From the NCBI RefSeq assembly GCF_000725385.1, contig NZ_CP008884.1, forward strand, positions 558,001 through 622,000: DNA of 64,000 nucleotides, in the 5' to 3' direction. The notes under the pieces were generated by a model. The model worked only from the letters and a program-made list of their open reading frames with translations, ran no database searches and was not told where the DNA came from. Below, piece by piece: positions 34,553 to 44,161 of the stretch. Each line of letters starts with the position of its first letter. The stretch's first letter is position 1. The stretch is from Dyella japonica A8 (GTDB taxonomy: Bacteria > Pseudomonadota > Gammaproteobacteria > Xanthomonadales > Rhodanobacteraceae). The translations under genes were made by a program, and so were the position numbers.

Positions 34553-36583
34553 ATGGACCGGACCATGCGCCTTCGCCTCCTCCCCCTCGCCGCCCTGGCC
34601 GCCGCCGTGCTGGCCGGCTGCGCCAGCCAGTCGACCCGGCATCCCGCCGCCCTGCCCGATGGCAGCCGCGCCCGGGTGGCGATCCTGGAAACCACGGACG
34701 TCCACTCCAACGTGCTCAGCTACGACTATTACAAGCAGCGCGAGGACGATTCGGTGGGCTACGAGCGGGTGGCCACGCTGATCCGCCGCGCCCGCGCCCA
34801 GTACCCGGACAACTTCCTGTTCGACAGCGGCGACACCATCCAGGGCAGCGTGCTGGCCGATTACCAGGCGCTGGTGAAGCCGGTCGGCTGCGACCAGGAG
34901 CTGGGCATCTATCAGGCCATGGACGCCATGGGCTACGACGGCGGCACCGCCGGCAACCACGAGTTCAACTACGGCCTGGGTTTCCTGTCGCAGGTCACCG
35001 GCACGCCGATGAACGTGGACGGCGGCCACAGCGACCGCTGCGTCGGCCCGCGTTTCCCGTTGGTGCTCTCCAATGTGTTCAGCGCCCGCGACGGCGCACC
35101 GATCTTCAAGCCGTGGACGGTGGTACAGAAGGACATCACCGTCACCGCGCCGGACGGCAGCACGCGCAAGCTGCCGCTGAAGGTCGGCATTATCGGTTTC
35201 ACGCCGCCGCCGATCCTGGAGTGGGACAAGCAGAACCTGGCCGGCAAGGTCACCGTGACGGGCGTGGTGGAAGCGGCGCAGAAGTACCTGCCGGCGCTGG
35301 AAGCCCAGCATCCGGACCTCGTCGTCGCCGTGCTGCACGGCGGCCTCGATACCGCGCCTTACACCCCCGCCATGGAGAACGGCGGCTGGTATCTCGCCGG
35401 CATCCCCGGCATCGACGTGGTGCTGCTCGGCCACTCGCATACCGAGTTCCCCGGCCCACACTACAAGGGCATGAAGGACGTGGACGCCGAGCGCGGCTTC
35501 GTGCGCGGCAAGCCCGCCGTGATGGGCGGCTTCTTCGGCAAGGACCTGGGCGTGATCGACCTTGCCTTGCAGCGCAAGGACGGCCACTGGGTGATCGACG
35601 ACAGCCAGACGCACAGCGAAGTGCGCCCCATCTGTGACAAGCCAGGCGGCCCGAACAAGTCGGGTCCGCAAAAGATGGCGTGCGTCCCCGCCGACCCGGC
35701 CATCGCCCCGCTGGTGCAGCAGGCACATGAGGCGGCCATCGCCTACGTGAATACGCCGATCGGCGAGACCCGCGTGCACCTGAGCAGCTACTTCGCCGAC
35801 GAAGGCAACATGACCGCGCTCGCGCCGATCAATGCCGCCATGCGTGACTACGTACAGAGCGAACTGCCCAAGACGCATCCGGAGCTGGCCAGCCTGCCGG
35901 TGCTCTCGGCGGCGGCCGCGTTCCGCACCGGCTTCGGCGGCCCGGACGACTACACCGACGTCGCGGTCGGCCCGCTCACCCTGCGCAGCGCGGCGGACCT
36001 GTACTTCTATCCGAACACGCTTGCGGCGGTGAAGGTGGATGGCGCCGGCCTCAAGGCATGGCTGGAGAAATCCGCCGAACGCTTCAACCGCATCGACCCG
36101 ACAAAGGAAGGCGAGCAACCCCTGATCGGCGACCGTCTGCCCGGCTTCAACTTCGACCAGATCCAGGGCGAGCTGAGCTACCAGATCGATGTGACCCGAC
36201 CCGAAGGCGAGCGCATCGTCAAGCTCACCTACAAGGGCAAGCCAGTGAAGCCGGCGCAGGCCTTCATCGTCGCCACCAACAACTACCGCGCCAGCGGTGG
36301 CGGCAGCTTCCCCGGGCTGGACGGCAGCAACATCGTGCTGGCCGCGCCGGACGGTGCACGCGAAATCCTGGCCAGGTGGCTGCAGAAGAAGCAGACGCTC
36401 ACCGCCAAGGACCTTCCCGCCGCCTCCTGGCACTTCGTACCGGTGAAGACGCGTGGCGAGGTGGTGCTCAAGGCGGCCTCGGGCAAGCAGGACGTGGCGC
36501 GCGAGGCAGGCCTGAAGAACATCCGCCAGGTGAAAGACAACGGTGACGGCACGGCGGTGTACGCCATCGACCTCTCTCACTGA
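34553..36583 (+). CDS. CpdB-like 2',3'-cyclic-nucleotide phosphodiesterase/3'-nucleotidase lipoprotein
   Basis: The 676-residue product has a lipobox (LAGC, Cys near residue 23), so it is predicted to be a lipoprotein rather than the soluble periplasmic form known from enterics. The metallophosphatase domain shows ILETTDVHSNVLSYDYYK, DSGDTIQGS, GNHEFNYG, HGGLDT and GHSHTEFPG. The C-terminal nucleotidase domain has TNNYRASGGGSFPGL. It salvages nucleotides by dephosphorylating 2',3'-cyclic and 3'-nucleotides. It appears monocistronic. An internal ATG at 34565 is an alternative start. Confidence 0.9.
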   Translation: MDRTMRLRLLPLAALAAAVLAGCASQSTRHPAALPDGSRARVAILETTDVHSNVLSYDYYKQREDDSVGYERVATLIRRARAQYPDNFLFDSGDTIQGSVLADYQALVKPVGCDQELGIYQAMDAMGYDGGTAGNHEFNYGLGFLSQVTGTPMNVDGGHSDRCVGPRFPLVLSNVFSARDGAPIFKPWTVVQKDITVTAPDGSTRKLPLKVGIIGFTPPPILEWDKQNLAGKVTVTGVVEAAQKYLPALEAQHPDLVVAVLHGGLDTAPYTPAMENGGWYLAGIPGIDVVLLGHSHTEFPGPHYKGMKDVDAERGFVRGKPAVMGGFFGKDLGVIDLALQRKDGHWVIDDSQTHSEVRPICDKPGGPNKSGPQKMACVPADPAIAPLVQQAHEAAIAYVNTPIGETRVHLSSYFADEGNMTALAPINAAMRDYVQSELPKTHPELASLPVLSAAAAFRTGFGGPDDYTDVAVGPLTLRSAADLYFYPNTLAAVKVDGAGLKAWLEKSAERFNRIDPTKEGEQPLIGDRLPGFNFDQIQGELSYQIDVTRPEGERIVKLTYKGKPVKPAQAFIVATNNYRASGGGSFPGLDGSNIVLAAPDGAREILARWLQKKQTLTAKDLPAASWHFVPVKTRGEVVLKAASGKQDVAREAGLKNIRQVKDNGDGTAVYAIDLSH

Positions 36584-36617
36584 AGGCCTGCTCAAAACGC
36601 CCAATAAGCGTCCATGT

Positions 36618-36670
36618 TCCTCACCGTCATTCCGGCGCACCCCGAAAAGGGGCAAGGGCCGGAATGACGA
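36618..36670. repeat. Palindromic repeat family A, shortened copy
   Basis: The outer arms (CCTCACCGTCATTCCGGC near 36619-36636 and GCCGGAATGACGA at 36658-36670) are intact, but the centre is replaced by a short CCCCGAAAAGGGG hairpin. It is the smallest member of the family here. Confidence 0.65.
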
Positions 36671-36753
36671 GTGAAACGCCTAGGTCTTCTCACCGACCCG
36701 CAACGGCGTAGACTCCGCCGCGCACACTACCGTGGCATGCCAGGAAGCAACCC

Positions 36754-37005
36754 ATGCAAGGTGAAAAGAAATACTGGTTCCCCGCCAAGCGTTATGGCTG
36801 GGGCTGGGGTTTCCCCACTACCTGGCAGGGGTTGCTGGTGCTGGGTGCCTACATCGCCCTGCTCGCCGGCGGCACGACCTGGCTGAAGCCCGCCGATTCG
36901 CATGCCGCGTTCCTGCTTTATGCCTTCGGCCTGACGGCATGTCTGCTGCTCGTGTGCTGGCTCAAGGGCGAACCGCCGCGCTGGCGCTCGGGCAAGCAGG
37001 ACTGA
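36754..37005 (+). CDS. Small two-helix membrane protein of unknown function
   Basis: The 83-residue protein starts MQGEKKYWFPAKRYGWGWGF and has two hydrophobic helices (~residues 24-40 and 50-67) flanked by aromatic and basic residues (KGEPPRWRSGKQD at the end). Similar tiny proteins with an N-terminal YWFPxKRYGWGWG-like motif occur in many proteobacteria as conserved hypotheticals. No function is known to me. It is a lone gene between a family-A repeat and REP pairs. Confidence 0.7.
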   Translation: MQGEKKYWFPAKRYGWGWGFPTTWQGLLVLGAYIALLAGGTTWLKPADSHAAFLLYAFGLTACLLLVCWLKGEPPRWRSGKQD

Positions 37006-37026
37006 CCAAAGCCTCCGGGCTTGAAC

Positions 37027-37110
37027 CTGTAGGAGCGCACGGGTGCGCGACCGCGGTGCGATGCCGATGCCGCTTCGTCAGGTGGTCGCGCACCAGTGCG
37101 CTCCTACAGG
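37027..37110. repeat. REP pair, GTAG head
   Basis: The left arm CTGTAGGAGCGCACGGGTGC (37027-37046, then GCGACC) and right arm 37084-37110 form the same paired palindrome as at 9357-9443. A second, partly decayed pair follows at 37146-37239. Confidence 0.8.
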
Positions 37111-37145
37111 AAAAGCAGCAAGCCGGCTCGTGCTGACTGTGGAAG

Positions 37146-37239
37146 CTCACCCTGTGGGCGACTGCAGCTGTGGGCCACTGCAACGCCACCGCATCGCCGC
37201 TTCGTCAGGCTGTCGCGCACAGGGTGCGCTCCCACAGGG
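37146..37239. repeat. Decayed REP pair, GTGG-type
   Basis: The right arm (TGTCGCGCACAGGGTGCGCT, 37211-37230, then CCCACAG) is intact, while the left arm (ACCCTGTGGGCGACTGCAG region) is degenerate. It forms a tandem with the pair at 37027-37110, upstream of the thr promoter. Confidence 0.65.
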
Positions 37240-37308
37240 GGGCGGTGCCCGATTCAACTGTGCGGGAACCCAACGGCTTGGGACCAAACCCTCCCGGACG
37301 TCCAAAAG

Positions 37309-37361
37309 TTTCAAAAGCACCTGTTGACTGCACTGCAGCATTCCCCCTAAGGTCGGGACCA
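37309..37361 (+). promoter_or_regulatory. thr operon promoter, predicted start on the leader ATG
   Basis: TTGACT (37324-37329) and TAAGGT (37348-37353) with an 18-base spacer are followed, 7 bases later, by the leader-peptide ATG at 37361. Transcription should therefore start at or within a base or two of the ATG. The block TTTCAAAAGCACCTGTTGAC (37309-37328) matches 18 of 20 bases at 56400-56419 in front of the leu leader. Confidence 0.65.
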
Positions 37362-37510
37362 TGTCGCCGCTTATCGCGCCAGCTCGCATGTTCCATAGCC
37401 CGGTTTCCACCGGATGCGCGTTGCTGTCCGGCGCCATGACCATCGCCACCCTGACCACCACCACGACCACTATTACCACCGGGTCGGGGTGGGTTTCCGT
37501 GCGCGAATAA
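37361..37510 (+). CDS. thrL: Threonine operon leader peptide
   Basis: The 49-codon frame ends in a run that reads TIATLTTTTTTITTGSG before WVSVRE. Its many Thr codons with Ile closely resemble enteric ThrL, and homoserine dehydrogenase, thrB and thrC follow directly. The run would stall ribosomes when threonyl- or isoleucyl-tRNA is scarce. ATG 37361 is chosen because it coincides with the predicted transcription start; in-frame ATGs at 37388 and 37436 would give shorter peptides that keep the Thr run. The gene is too short for usual ORF calling. Confidence 0.88.
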   Translation: MSPLIAPARMFHSPVSTGCALLSGAMTIATLTTTTTTITTGSGWVSVRE

Positions 37511-37604
37511 GTTCCTGACGCAAACGGCCCCGCCCTCGATGAGGCGGGCCGGCGTACACTCCGACTCCCCTCGACGAGCACGGGCCACCACCTTGGAGGC
37601 CACC
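37511..37604 (+). promoter_or_regulatory. thr leader RNA, candidate attenuator hairpin without U tract
   Basis: A GC-rich hairpin (CGGCCC(C)GCC at about 37524-37533 with GGCGGGCCG at about 37541-37550) lies between the leader stop and the homoserine dehydrogenase ribosome-binding site GGAGG (37595-37599). No U run follows it, unlike the leu attenuator. Read-through could be limited by Rho or by masking of the initiation region. Confidence 0.45.
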
Positions 37605-38753
37605 GTGAACGCTGTCGCATCACCCTCGCTCGAACAACCGTCGCTACCGCCACATGCCATGGCGCTGCCGACGACCACCGCGCGCCAGCGCGTCCTCGCC
37701 GTGGGCCTGGTCGGCCCCGGCCGTGTCGGCAGCGCCCTGCTGGACCAGCTGCGAACCGCGCAACCGCGCCTGGCGCGCGCCGGCCTGGATCTGCGCCTGT
37801 GCGGCGTGGCGTCCAGCCGCCGCATGTGGCTGGACGTGGACGATCCCGAGTTGAATGGCCGCCACGACAGCGCGCAGACCTGGCGCCCGAGCAACCTCGA
37901 CGAGTTCGCCGCCCATCTTCGCGGCGACGGCGGCCGCCATGCCTTGCTGATCGACTGCAGCGCCAGCGATGCCGTCGCCTCGCGCTATGCCGAGTGGCTC
38001 GCCAGCGGCGTCCATGTGGTGACGCCGAACAAACTCGCCAGCAGCGGACCGTTGTGGCGTTTGCAAGCGATTCGCGCTGCGTGCGGCAGTGGCGCGCGAT
38101 TCCGCTATGAGGCCACGGTGTGCGCTGGTCTCCCCGTGGTGCAGACGCTGCGCGACCTGCTCGATACCGGCGATGAATTGCTTGCCGTCGAAGGCATGTT
38201 CTCCGGCACGCTGGCGTGGCTTTGCAATCGCCACGACGGCAGCCGCCCGTTCTCTGCGCTGGTGCGCGAGGCGCATGCGCTGGGCTATACGGAACCCGAT
38301 CCGCGCGACGATCTGTCCGGCCTCGACGTGGCCCGCAAGCTGGTCATCCTGGCGCGCGAAGCGGGCTGGTCCTTGTCGCTGGACGATGTCGACGTGCAGA
38401 GCCTGGTGCCAAGCGAACTGGCCGGGCTTCCCGTCGAAGAGGCCATGGAAGCGCTGCATCTGCTCGATGCGCCGATGGCGCGCCAGGTCGCACACGCGCA
38501 GACGCATGGCGGCGTGCTGCGCCACGTGGCCAGCCTGGACGCCAAGGGCCACGCCAGCGTGCGGCTGGCCGTATTGCCGCAGTCGCATCCGTTCGCGCAC
38601 ACGCGCCTCACCGACAACGTCGTACAGTTCACCACGCACCGCTATCGCGAAAACCCGATGCTGGTGCAAGGACCCGGCGCCGGGCCGGAAGTCACGGCGG
38701 CGGGTATATTTGCCGACCTTCTTCGCATCGCTGAATCGCTGGAGGTGCGTTGA
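37605..38753 (+). CDS. hom: Homoserine dehydrogenase (monofunctional)
   Basis: The 382-residue protein has a Rossmann motif [14 protein letters not shown] near residue 28, the catalytic Lys in [30 protein letters not shown], and the active-site block [20 protein letters not shown]. It aligns with the dehydrogenase half of ThrA/MetL but has no aspartokinase domain and no ACT domain. It reduces aspartate semialdehyde to homoserine. GTG 37605 is chosen for its GGAGG six bases upstream; the longer frame from 37539 starts inside the leader hairpin. thrB overlaps its stop. Confidence 0.9.
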   Translation: MNAVASPSLEQPSLPPHAMALPTTTARQRVLAVGLVGPGRVGSALLDQLRTAQPRLARAGLDLRLCGVASSRRMWLDVDDPELNGRHDSAQTWRPSNLDEFAAHLRGDGGRHALLIDCSASDAVASRYAEWLASGVHVVTPNKLASSGPLWRLQAIRAACGSGARFRYEATVCAGLPVVQTLRDLLDTGDELLAVEGMFSGTLAWLCNRHDGSRPFSALVREAHALGYTEPDPRDDLSGLDVARKLVILAREAGWSLSLDDVDVQSLVPSELAGLPVEEAMEALHLLDAPMARQVAHAQTHGGVLRHVASLDAKGHASVRLAVLPQSHPFAHTRLTDNVVQFTTHRYRENPMLVQGPGAGPEVTAAGIFADLLRIAESLEVR

Positions 38754-39730
38754 TGAGCGCCCAACTGATGGAACCCCTGATATCCCCGCACCGCGCGCTG
38801 AGCGCCCAAGCCATGGCCTATGCCAGCGTCGGCAACGTCGCCGTCGGCTTCGACATCCTCGGTCACAGCGTGGCCGGTGCCGGCGATCGCGCCGTCGTAC
38901 GGCGCATCGATGAGCCCGTGGTGCGCATCGCGGCCATCCACGGCCGCGTCACCAACCTGCCGCTGGACGCCGCGAGCAACACCGCCGGGGCAGCGCTGAT
39001 GTCGCTGCGTCGTGCGCTGGGCCTGCGCCATGGCTTTGAAGTGGAACTGCACAAGGGCATCGCGCTCGGCTCGGGCATGGGCGGTTCGGCCGCCTCGTGC
39101 GTGGCCGCGCTGGTGGCCGCCAACGCCCTGCTCGAACGCCCGCTGCCGCGCGAGGCGCTCTATGGCTTCGCGCTCGACGGCGAACAGGTGGCCAGCGGCA
39201 GCCGCCACGGCGACAACCTGGGGCCGATGCTGCTCGGCGGCCTGGTGCTGTCCACGCGTGACCGCCTGCTGCGCCTGTCCGTGCCGGAGGCCTGGCATTG
39301 CGCGCTGGTGCATCCGCACGTAGTGCTGGAGACGCGCCAGGCGCGCGCGGTGCTGGCCCAGGGATTCGACCTGCACGACGTCGTCGCGCAACACGCCAAC
39401 CTCGCCCTCTTCCTCACCGGTTGCCAGCGCGGCGATGCGGAACTGGTGCGCGAAGGGCTGAAGGATGTTCTGGTGGAACCAAGGCGCTCGCCGCTGGTCC
39501 CAGGGTTCGCGCGCGTGAAGCAGGCTGCTTTGGATCACGGCGCGCTCGGCGCCAGCATTTCCGGCGCCGGCCCCAGCATGTTCGGCTGGTACGAGCGACG
39601 TGAGGACGCCGAGCGCGCGGCCGCAGCGATGGCTGCGGCGTTCGCGTCGGAAGGCCTGGCGAGCGATGTACTCGTTTCACCCATCAACGGACCGGCTGCA
39701 GCGCTGGTCGACGAGGAACAGGCCGCATGA
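38753..39730 (+). CDS. thrB: Homoserine kinase
   Basis: The 325-residue GHMP kinase has [20 protein letters not shown] near the N terminus, the ATP-binding loop [14 protein letters not shown] near residue 102, and the C-terminal [18 protein letters not shown]. It phosphorylates homoserine for threonine synthase. The ATG at 38753 shares its A with the hom stop codon, and GGAGG is well placed upstream. Its stop overlaps the thrC start (ATGA). Confidence 0.95.
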   Translation: MSAQLMEPLISPHRALSAQAMAYASVGNVAVGFDILGHSVAGAGDRAVVRRIDEPVVRIAAIHGRVTNLPLDAASNTAGAALMSLRRALGLRHGFEVELHKGIALGSGMGGSAASCVAALVAANALLERPLPREALYGFALDGEQVASGSRHGDNLGPMLLGGLVLSTRDRLLRLSVPEAWHCALVHPHVVLETRQARAVLAQGFDLHDVVAQHANLALFLTGCQRGDAELVREGLKDVLVEPRRSPLVPGFARVKQAALDHGALGASISGAGPSMFGWYERREDAERAAAAMAAAFASEGLASDVLVSPINGPAAALVDEEQAA

Positions 39731-41060
39731 GCGAGCCGTTGCATTACCGCAGTACGCGTGGCGCAAGCCACGCTGCCCGCATCGAGGAGGTGATTGCCGC
39801 CGGCCTCGCACCCGATGGCGGTTTGTACGTGCCTGAAGCGTTGCCGCAACGCGACCCTGCCGAGTTCGATCCCAACGGCTCGCTGGCCGATACCGCCACG
39901 ACGCTGCTGGATCCGTTCTTCCGCGGCTCGTCGCTGGCGGGCGAACTGCCCGCGATCTGCCGCGAAGCGCTGGATTTTGACGTGCCGCTGCGGCCGCTGT
40001 CCTATCGTCAGGATGCCTCGCTGCTGGAGCTGTTCCACGGCCCGAGCGCCGCGTTCAAGGACGTCGGCGCCCGCTTCCTGGCCGCCTGCTTCCGTCGCCT
40101 GCGCCGCAACAGCGATGTGCCGCTGACCATCCTGGTCGCCACCTCCGGCGATACCGGTGCTGCGGTGGCGGCGGCGTTCCATCGCCAGCCCGGCGTGCGT
40201 GTGGTCATCCTTTATCCCGATGGGCGCGTGTCGCCGCGCCAGGCCCATCAGCTGGGTAGCTTCGACGACAACGTGCAGGCGCTGCGCGTGGACGGCACGT
40301 TCGACGACTGCCAGCGCATGGTGAAGGCAGCGCTTCACGATGCGGAGCTGCAACTGCGCGTGCCCTTGTCCTCCGCCAACAGCATCAGCCTCGGCCGCCT
40401 GCTGCCGCAGATGAGTTACTACGCGCACGCAGCCCTGGCGTGGTGGCGCGAACATGGCGCACCGCTCAACTTCATCGTGCCGACCGGCAACCTCGGCAAC
40501 GCGCTGGCCTGCATCTGGGTGCGCGAAATGGGCCTGCCGGTGGGCGAGATCCACCTGGCCTGCAACGCCAACGCCACGCTCAGCGACTACTTCGACGGCT
40601 CGCCCTACGCCCCCGCCCCGCCGTGGCCACGCTGGCCAATGCCATGGACGTGGGCTCGCCCAGCAATTTCGAGCGCCTGCGCTGGACCTTCCCCCGCGAC
40701 CATGAGCTGCGCCTGCAACTGCATGCCCGCAGCGTGGATGACGAAACCATTTGCGAAACCATCGTGCGCCACGCGCGCGACCACGACGAAGTGTTCTGTC
40801 CGCATACGGCGACGGCCGTGCACCTGCTCGACCACATGGGCGTCACCAGCCTGCCGTGGGCGGTGGTGTCGACGGCCCATCCGGCGAAATTCGACAGCGT
40901 GGTCGAGCCCTTGATCGGCGAGCACCTGGAGGTGCCGCCGGCGCTTGCTGCCATGCTGCAGCGTCCAGCGCATGCGGAGCCGATGTCTGCGAGTGATTCA
41001 GCGCTCAAGGCATGGCTGGATCAACGATTGAAGGTGGAACGCACCGTCGTCGCGAAGTGA
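39727..41060 (+). pseudogene. thrC: Threonine synthase with a -1 frameshift
   Basis: The first frame encodes normal ThrC to about residue 295: STRGASHAARIEEVIAAGLA, PLP Lys in HGPSAAFKDVGARFLA, and TSGDTGAAVAAAF. After CDGSPYA-like sequence near 40610 it turns into nonsense. The correct continuation (VATLANAMDVGSPSNFERLR to the C terminus) is in the next frame and ends at 41060. One missing C in the C run at about 40608-40613 would explain it. The encoded enzyme converts O-phosphohomoserine to threonine. It may be a genuine mutation or a sequencing error; if genuine, the strain should need threonine. Confidence 0.85.
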
Positions 41061-41125
41061 GCGGGCCGGCAATACCGGCTGCAGCGGAATGGGACATAGC
41101 TCGATGTCGACGGATGTTTCGCTTC

Positions 41126-41218
41126 CTCACCGTCATCCCGGCGAAGGCCGGGATCCAGTGACTTTTCTTGGCCTGGTCAAAGACGCTGGATCCCGGCCTT
41201 CGCCGGGATGACGACGAG
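41126..41218. repeat. Palindromic repeat family A (full element)
   Basis: Left arm CTCACCGTCATCCCGGCGAA (41126-41145, to CCAG at 41158) mirrors the right arm 41186-41218. It lies between convergent thrC and the GH1 gene. Confidence 0.85.
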
Positions 41219-41254
41219 GTAACGTGCAGGCCAGGTGATAACCCAACCTGCAGC

Positions 41255-42607
41255 TCAACCGTCCAGCACGGCGCCGTTACTCTTGATCACCTCGGCATAG
41301 AACTTCGCCGTCGCCTTGGGCGTGCGCTTCTGCGTGGCGAAATCCACGTGGTACAGGCCGAAGCGCTTGGCAAAGCCCAGCGACCATTCAAGGTTATCCA
41401 GCAATGACCACGCGTAATAGCCCCTGAGGTTCACGCCCTGCTGGATGGCGTGGTGCATCGCCTTGAGGTGTTTGCGCAGGTAGCTGGTGCGCAGCGGGTC
41501 TTCCACCACGTCGCCATCGGCTACAGGCGCGTCATAGAACGCCGAGCCGTTCTCAGTGACGTACAGCGGAATATCGCCGTAGCGGTCCCTGAACCAGGTG
41601 AGTGTGTCGGTGAAGCCTTGTTCGTACACTTCCCAGCCGGTTTCGGTGTGGGTGACGTTGGGTTGGCGCACCGGCGACGCCTTCAGCGGATAGGCCTGCG
41701 GGTCGTTCTTCACCACGGCGCGGGTGTAGTAGTTGAGGCCAACGAAATCCACCGGCTGTTTCGTCAGCTTGAAATCGTCTTGCGGAAAATCCGGCCAGGC
41801 CGGCCCGAAGATTTCCTTGAGTTCCGGTGGATAGCTGCCCAGCAACGCGGGGTCGGCGAACTGCTCGTTCATGTACGCGTGGGCGCGCCGCGTGGCGGCA
41901 ATGTCTTCCGGGCTGTGGCTCGCGGGGTACTTCGGCTCGATATTGAACACCACGCCGATCTCGTGCCTGCCCAGCGCACGATAGGCCTGGATGCCCGCGC
42001 CGCTGGCACGCATCAGGTTATGCGTGGCAATGGGTGCCTCGTACTTGCTGCGATGCCCCGGCGCCAGCTTGCCGTGCAGATAGCCGCCATCCGTGACCAC
42101 CCAGGGCTCGTTGAGCGTGGACCAACGCTTTACGCGGTCGTCCAGCGCCTTGAACATCACGCCTGCATACTCGGCAAACCAGTGCGCGCTGTCGCGATTA
42201 AGCCAGCCACCGCGATCGTCCAGCGCCGCCGGAAGATCCCAGTGGAACAACGTGGCGTTCGGCTCGATGCCGTTCTCCAGCAGCTCATCGACCAACCGCG
42301 AATAGAAGTCCAAACCCTTCTGGTTGATGCGTCCCGTGCCTTCCGGCAGCACCCGCGCCCACGCAATGCTGAAGCGGTAGCCCTGCAGGCCCAGCGCACG
42401 CATCAACTGCACGTCGCCCTTGTAGCGGCGGTAGTGGTCGCAGGCGATGTCGCCGTTGTCGTCGTTCGCCATCATGCCCGGCGTGTGGGCAAAGCGTTCC
42501 CAGATGCTGGGACCGGCGCCATCGGCGAGCGGCGAACCTTCGATCTGGTAGGCCGACGTCGCGGCGCCCCAATGGAAGTCCGGCGGAAAGACATAGCTCT
42601 GGGTCAT
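41255..42607 (-). CDS. Beta-glucosidase (GH1)
   Basis: The 450-residue enzyme starts with FPPDFHWGAATSAYQIEG, the GH1 N-terminal signature. It has the acid/base Glu in TLNEPWV and the nucleophile Glu in VTENGSAF. No signal peptide is seen, so it acts in the cytoplasm on imported glucosides. ATG 42607 is preceded by GAGGGG. It is divergent from the ABC ATPase gene, and an operator ATGTAAACGCTTACAT lies 34 bases upstream, linking it to the LacI gene at 52.9 kb by motif. Confidence 0.95.
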   Translation of the reverse strand: MTQSYVFPPDFHWGAATSAYQIEGSPLADGAGPSIWERFAHTPGMMANDDNGDIACDHYRRYKGDVQLMRALGLQGYRFSIAWARVLPEGTGRINQKGLDFYSRLVDELLENGIEPNATLFHWDLPAALDDRGGWLNRDSAHWFAEYAGVMFKALDDRVKRWSTLNEPWVVTDGGYLHGKLAPGHRSKYEAPIATHNLMRASGAGIQAYRALGRHEIGVVFNIEPKYPASHSPEDIAATRRAHAYMNEQFADPALLGSYPPELKEIFGPAWPDFPQDDFKLTKQPVDFVGLNYYTRAVVKNDPQAYPLKASPVRQPNVTHTETGWEVYEQGFTDTLTWFRDRYGDIPLYVTENGSAFYDAPVADGDVVEDPLRTSYLRKHLKAMHHAIQQGVNLRGYYAWSLLDNLEWSLGFAKRFGLYHVDFATQKRTPKATAKFYAEVIKSNGAVLDG

Positions 42608-42640
42608 GTGGACGGTCCCCTCTTGCCGCGGCACGGCTTG

Positions 42641-42656
42641 ATGTAAACGCTTACAT
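42641..42656. promoter_or_regulatory. LacI-family operator between GH1 and ABC ATPase genes
   Basis: ATGTAAACGCTTACAT is a near-perfect palindrome with the GTAAACG-type core typical of LacI/GalR operators. It is positioned to control both divergent genes. Related sites occur at 52788 and 53959. Confidence 0.78.
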
Positions 42657-42757
42657 GGAGAGAATAGCCGAGTACAGCCCCGATGTGCACCGGCCTAAGG
42701 TCACATTCGGCTACGGTGGGCCATGCAGCCGCCGGAACGACAAAGCGAGAGGCGTTG

Positions 42758-43849
<1,092 letters not shown>

Positions 43850-44161
43850 ACGCCTATAGCGAAGCTACCTGGACTCTCGACAACTGCGCATCCAATCGTC
43901 ATCCCTGTGTAAGCGGAAAGCACTTTCAACAGCCGGAGGCTGATCATCCTGCGCCTTGACTTTCAACGAGTGCAAAGTCGCTGGATGACCAGCCTCGCTG
44001 TTGCAAAGCACCTCCCACGTTCGCGGGAATGACCGCTGCCGAGGCTTAACGAGTTTTGGTGCAACAGCAAAGACCGCAGGAATCAGAGGGATAAGCTTTA
44101 TTCTGGTCTCTGTTAATCCAAATCGCGGTCGATCATAGGTGGACTGGATGTCCATCGGAGA
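43850..44161. other. 312-base intergenic region with repeat remnants
   Basis: Only a degenerate family-A arm (TTCGCGGGAATGACC near 44014-44029) is recognisable. Base composition falls towards the low-GC neighbouring gene. No gene or promoter is clear. Confidence 0.45.

Noticed and set aside
37539..37604. Earlier ATG start for homoserine dehydrogenase
   Set aside because: It falls within the leader hairpin, has no Shine-Dalgarno and adds 22 non-family residues; GTG 37605 has GGAGG.
40608..40613. Programmed -1 frameshifting as the explanation for thrC
   Set aside because: There is no slippery heptamer of the X XXY YYZ type and no family precedent; a lost C in a homopolymer is simpler.
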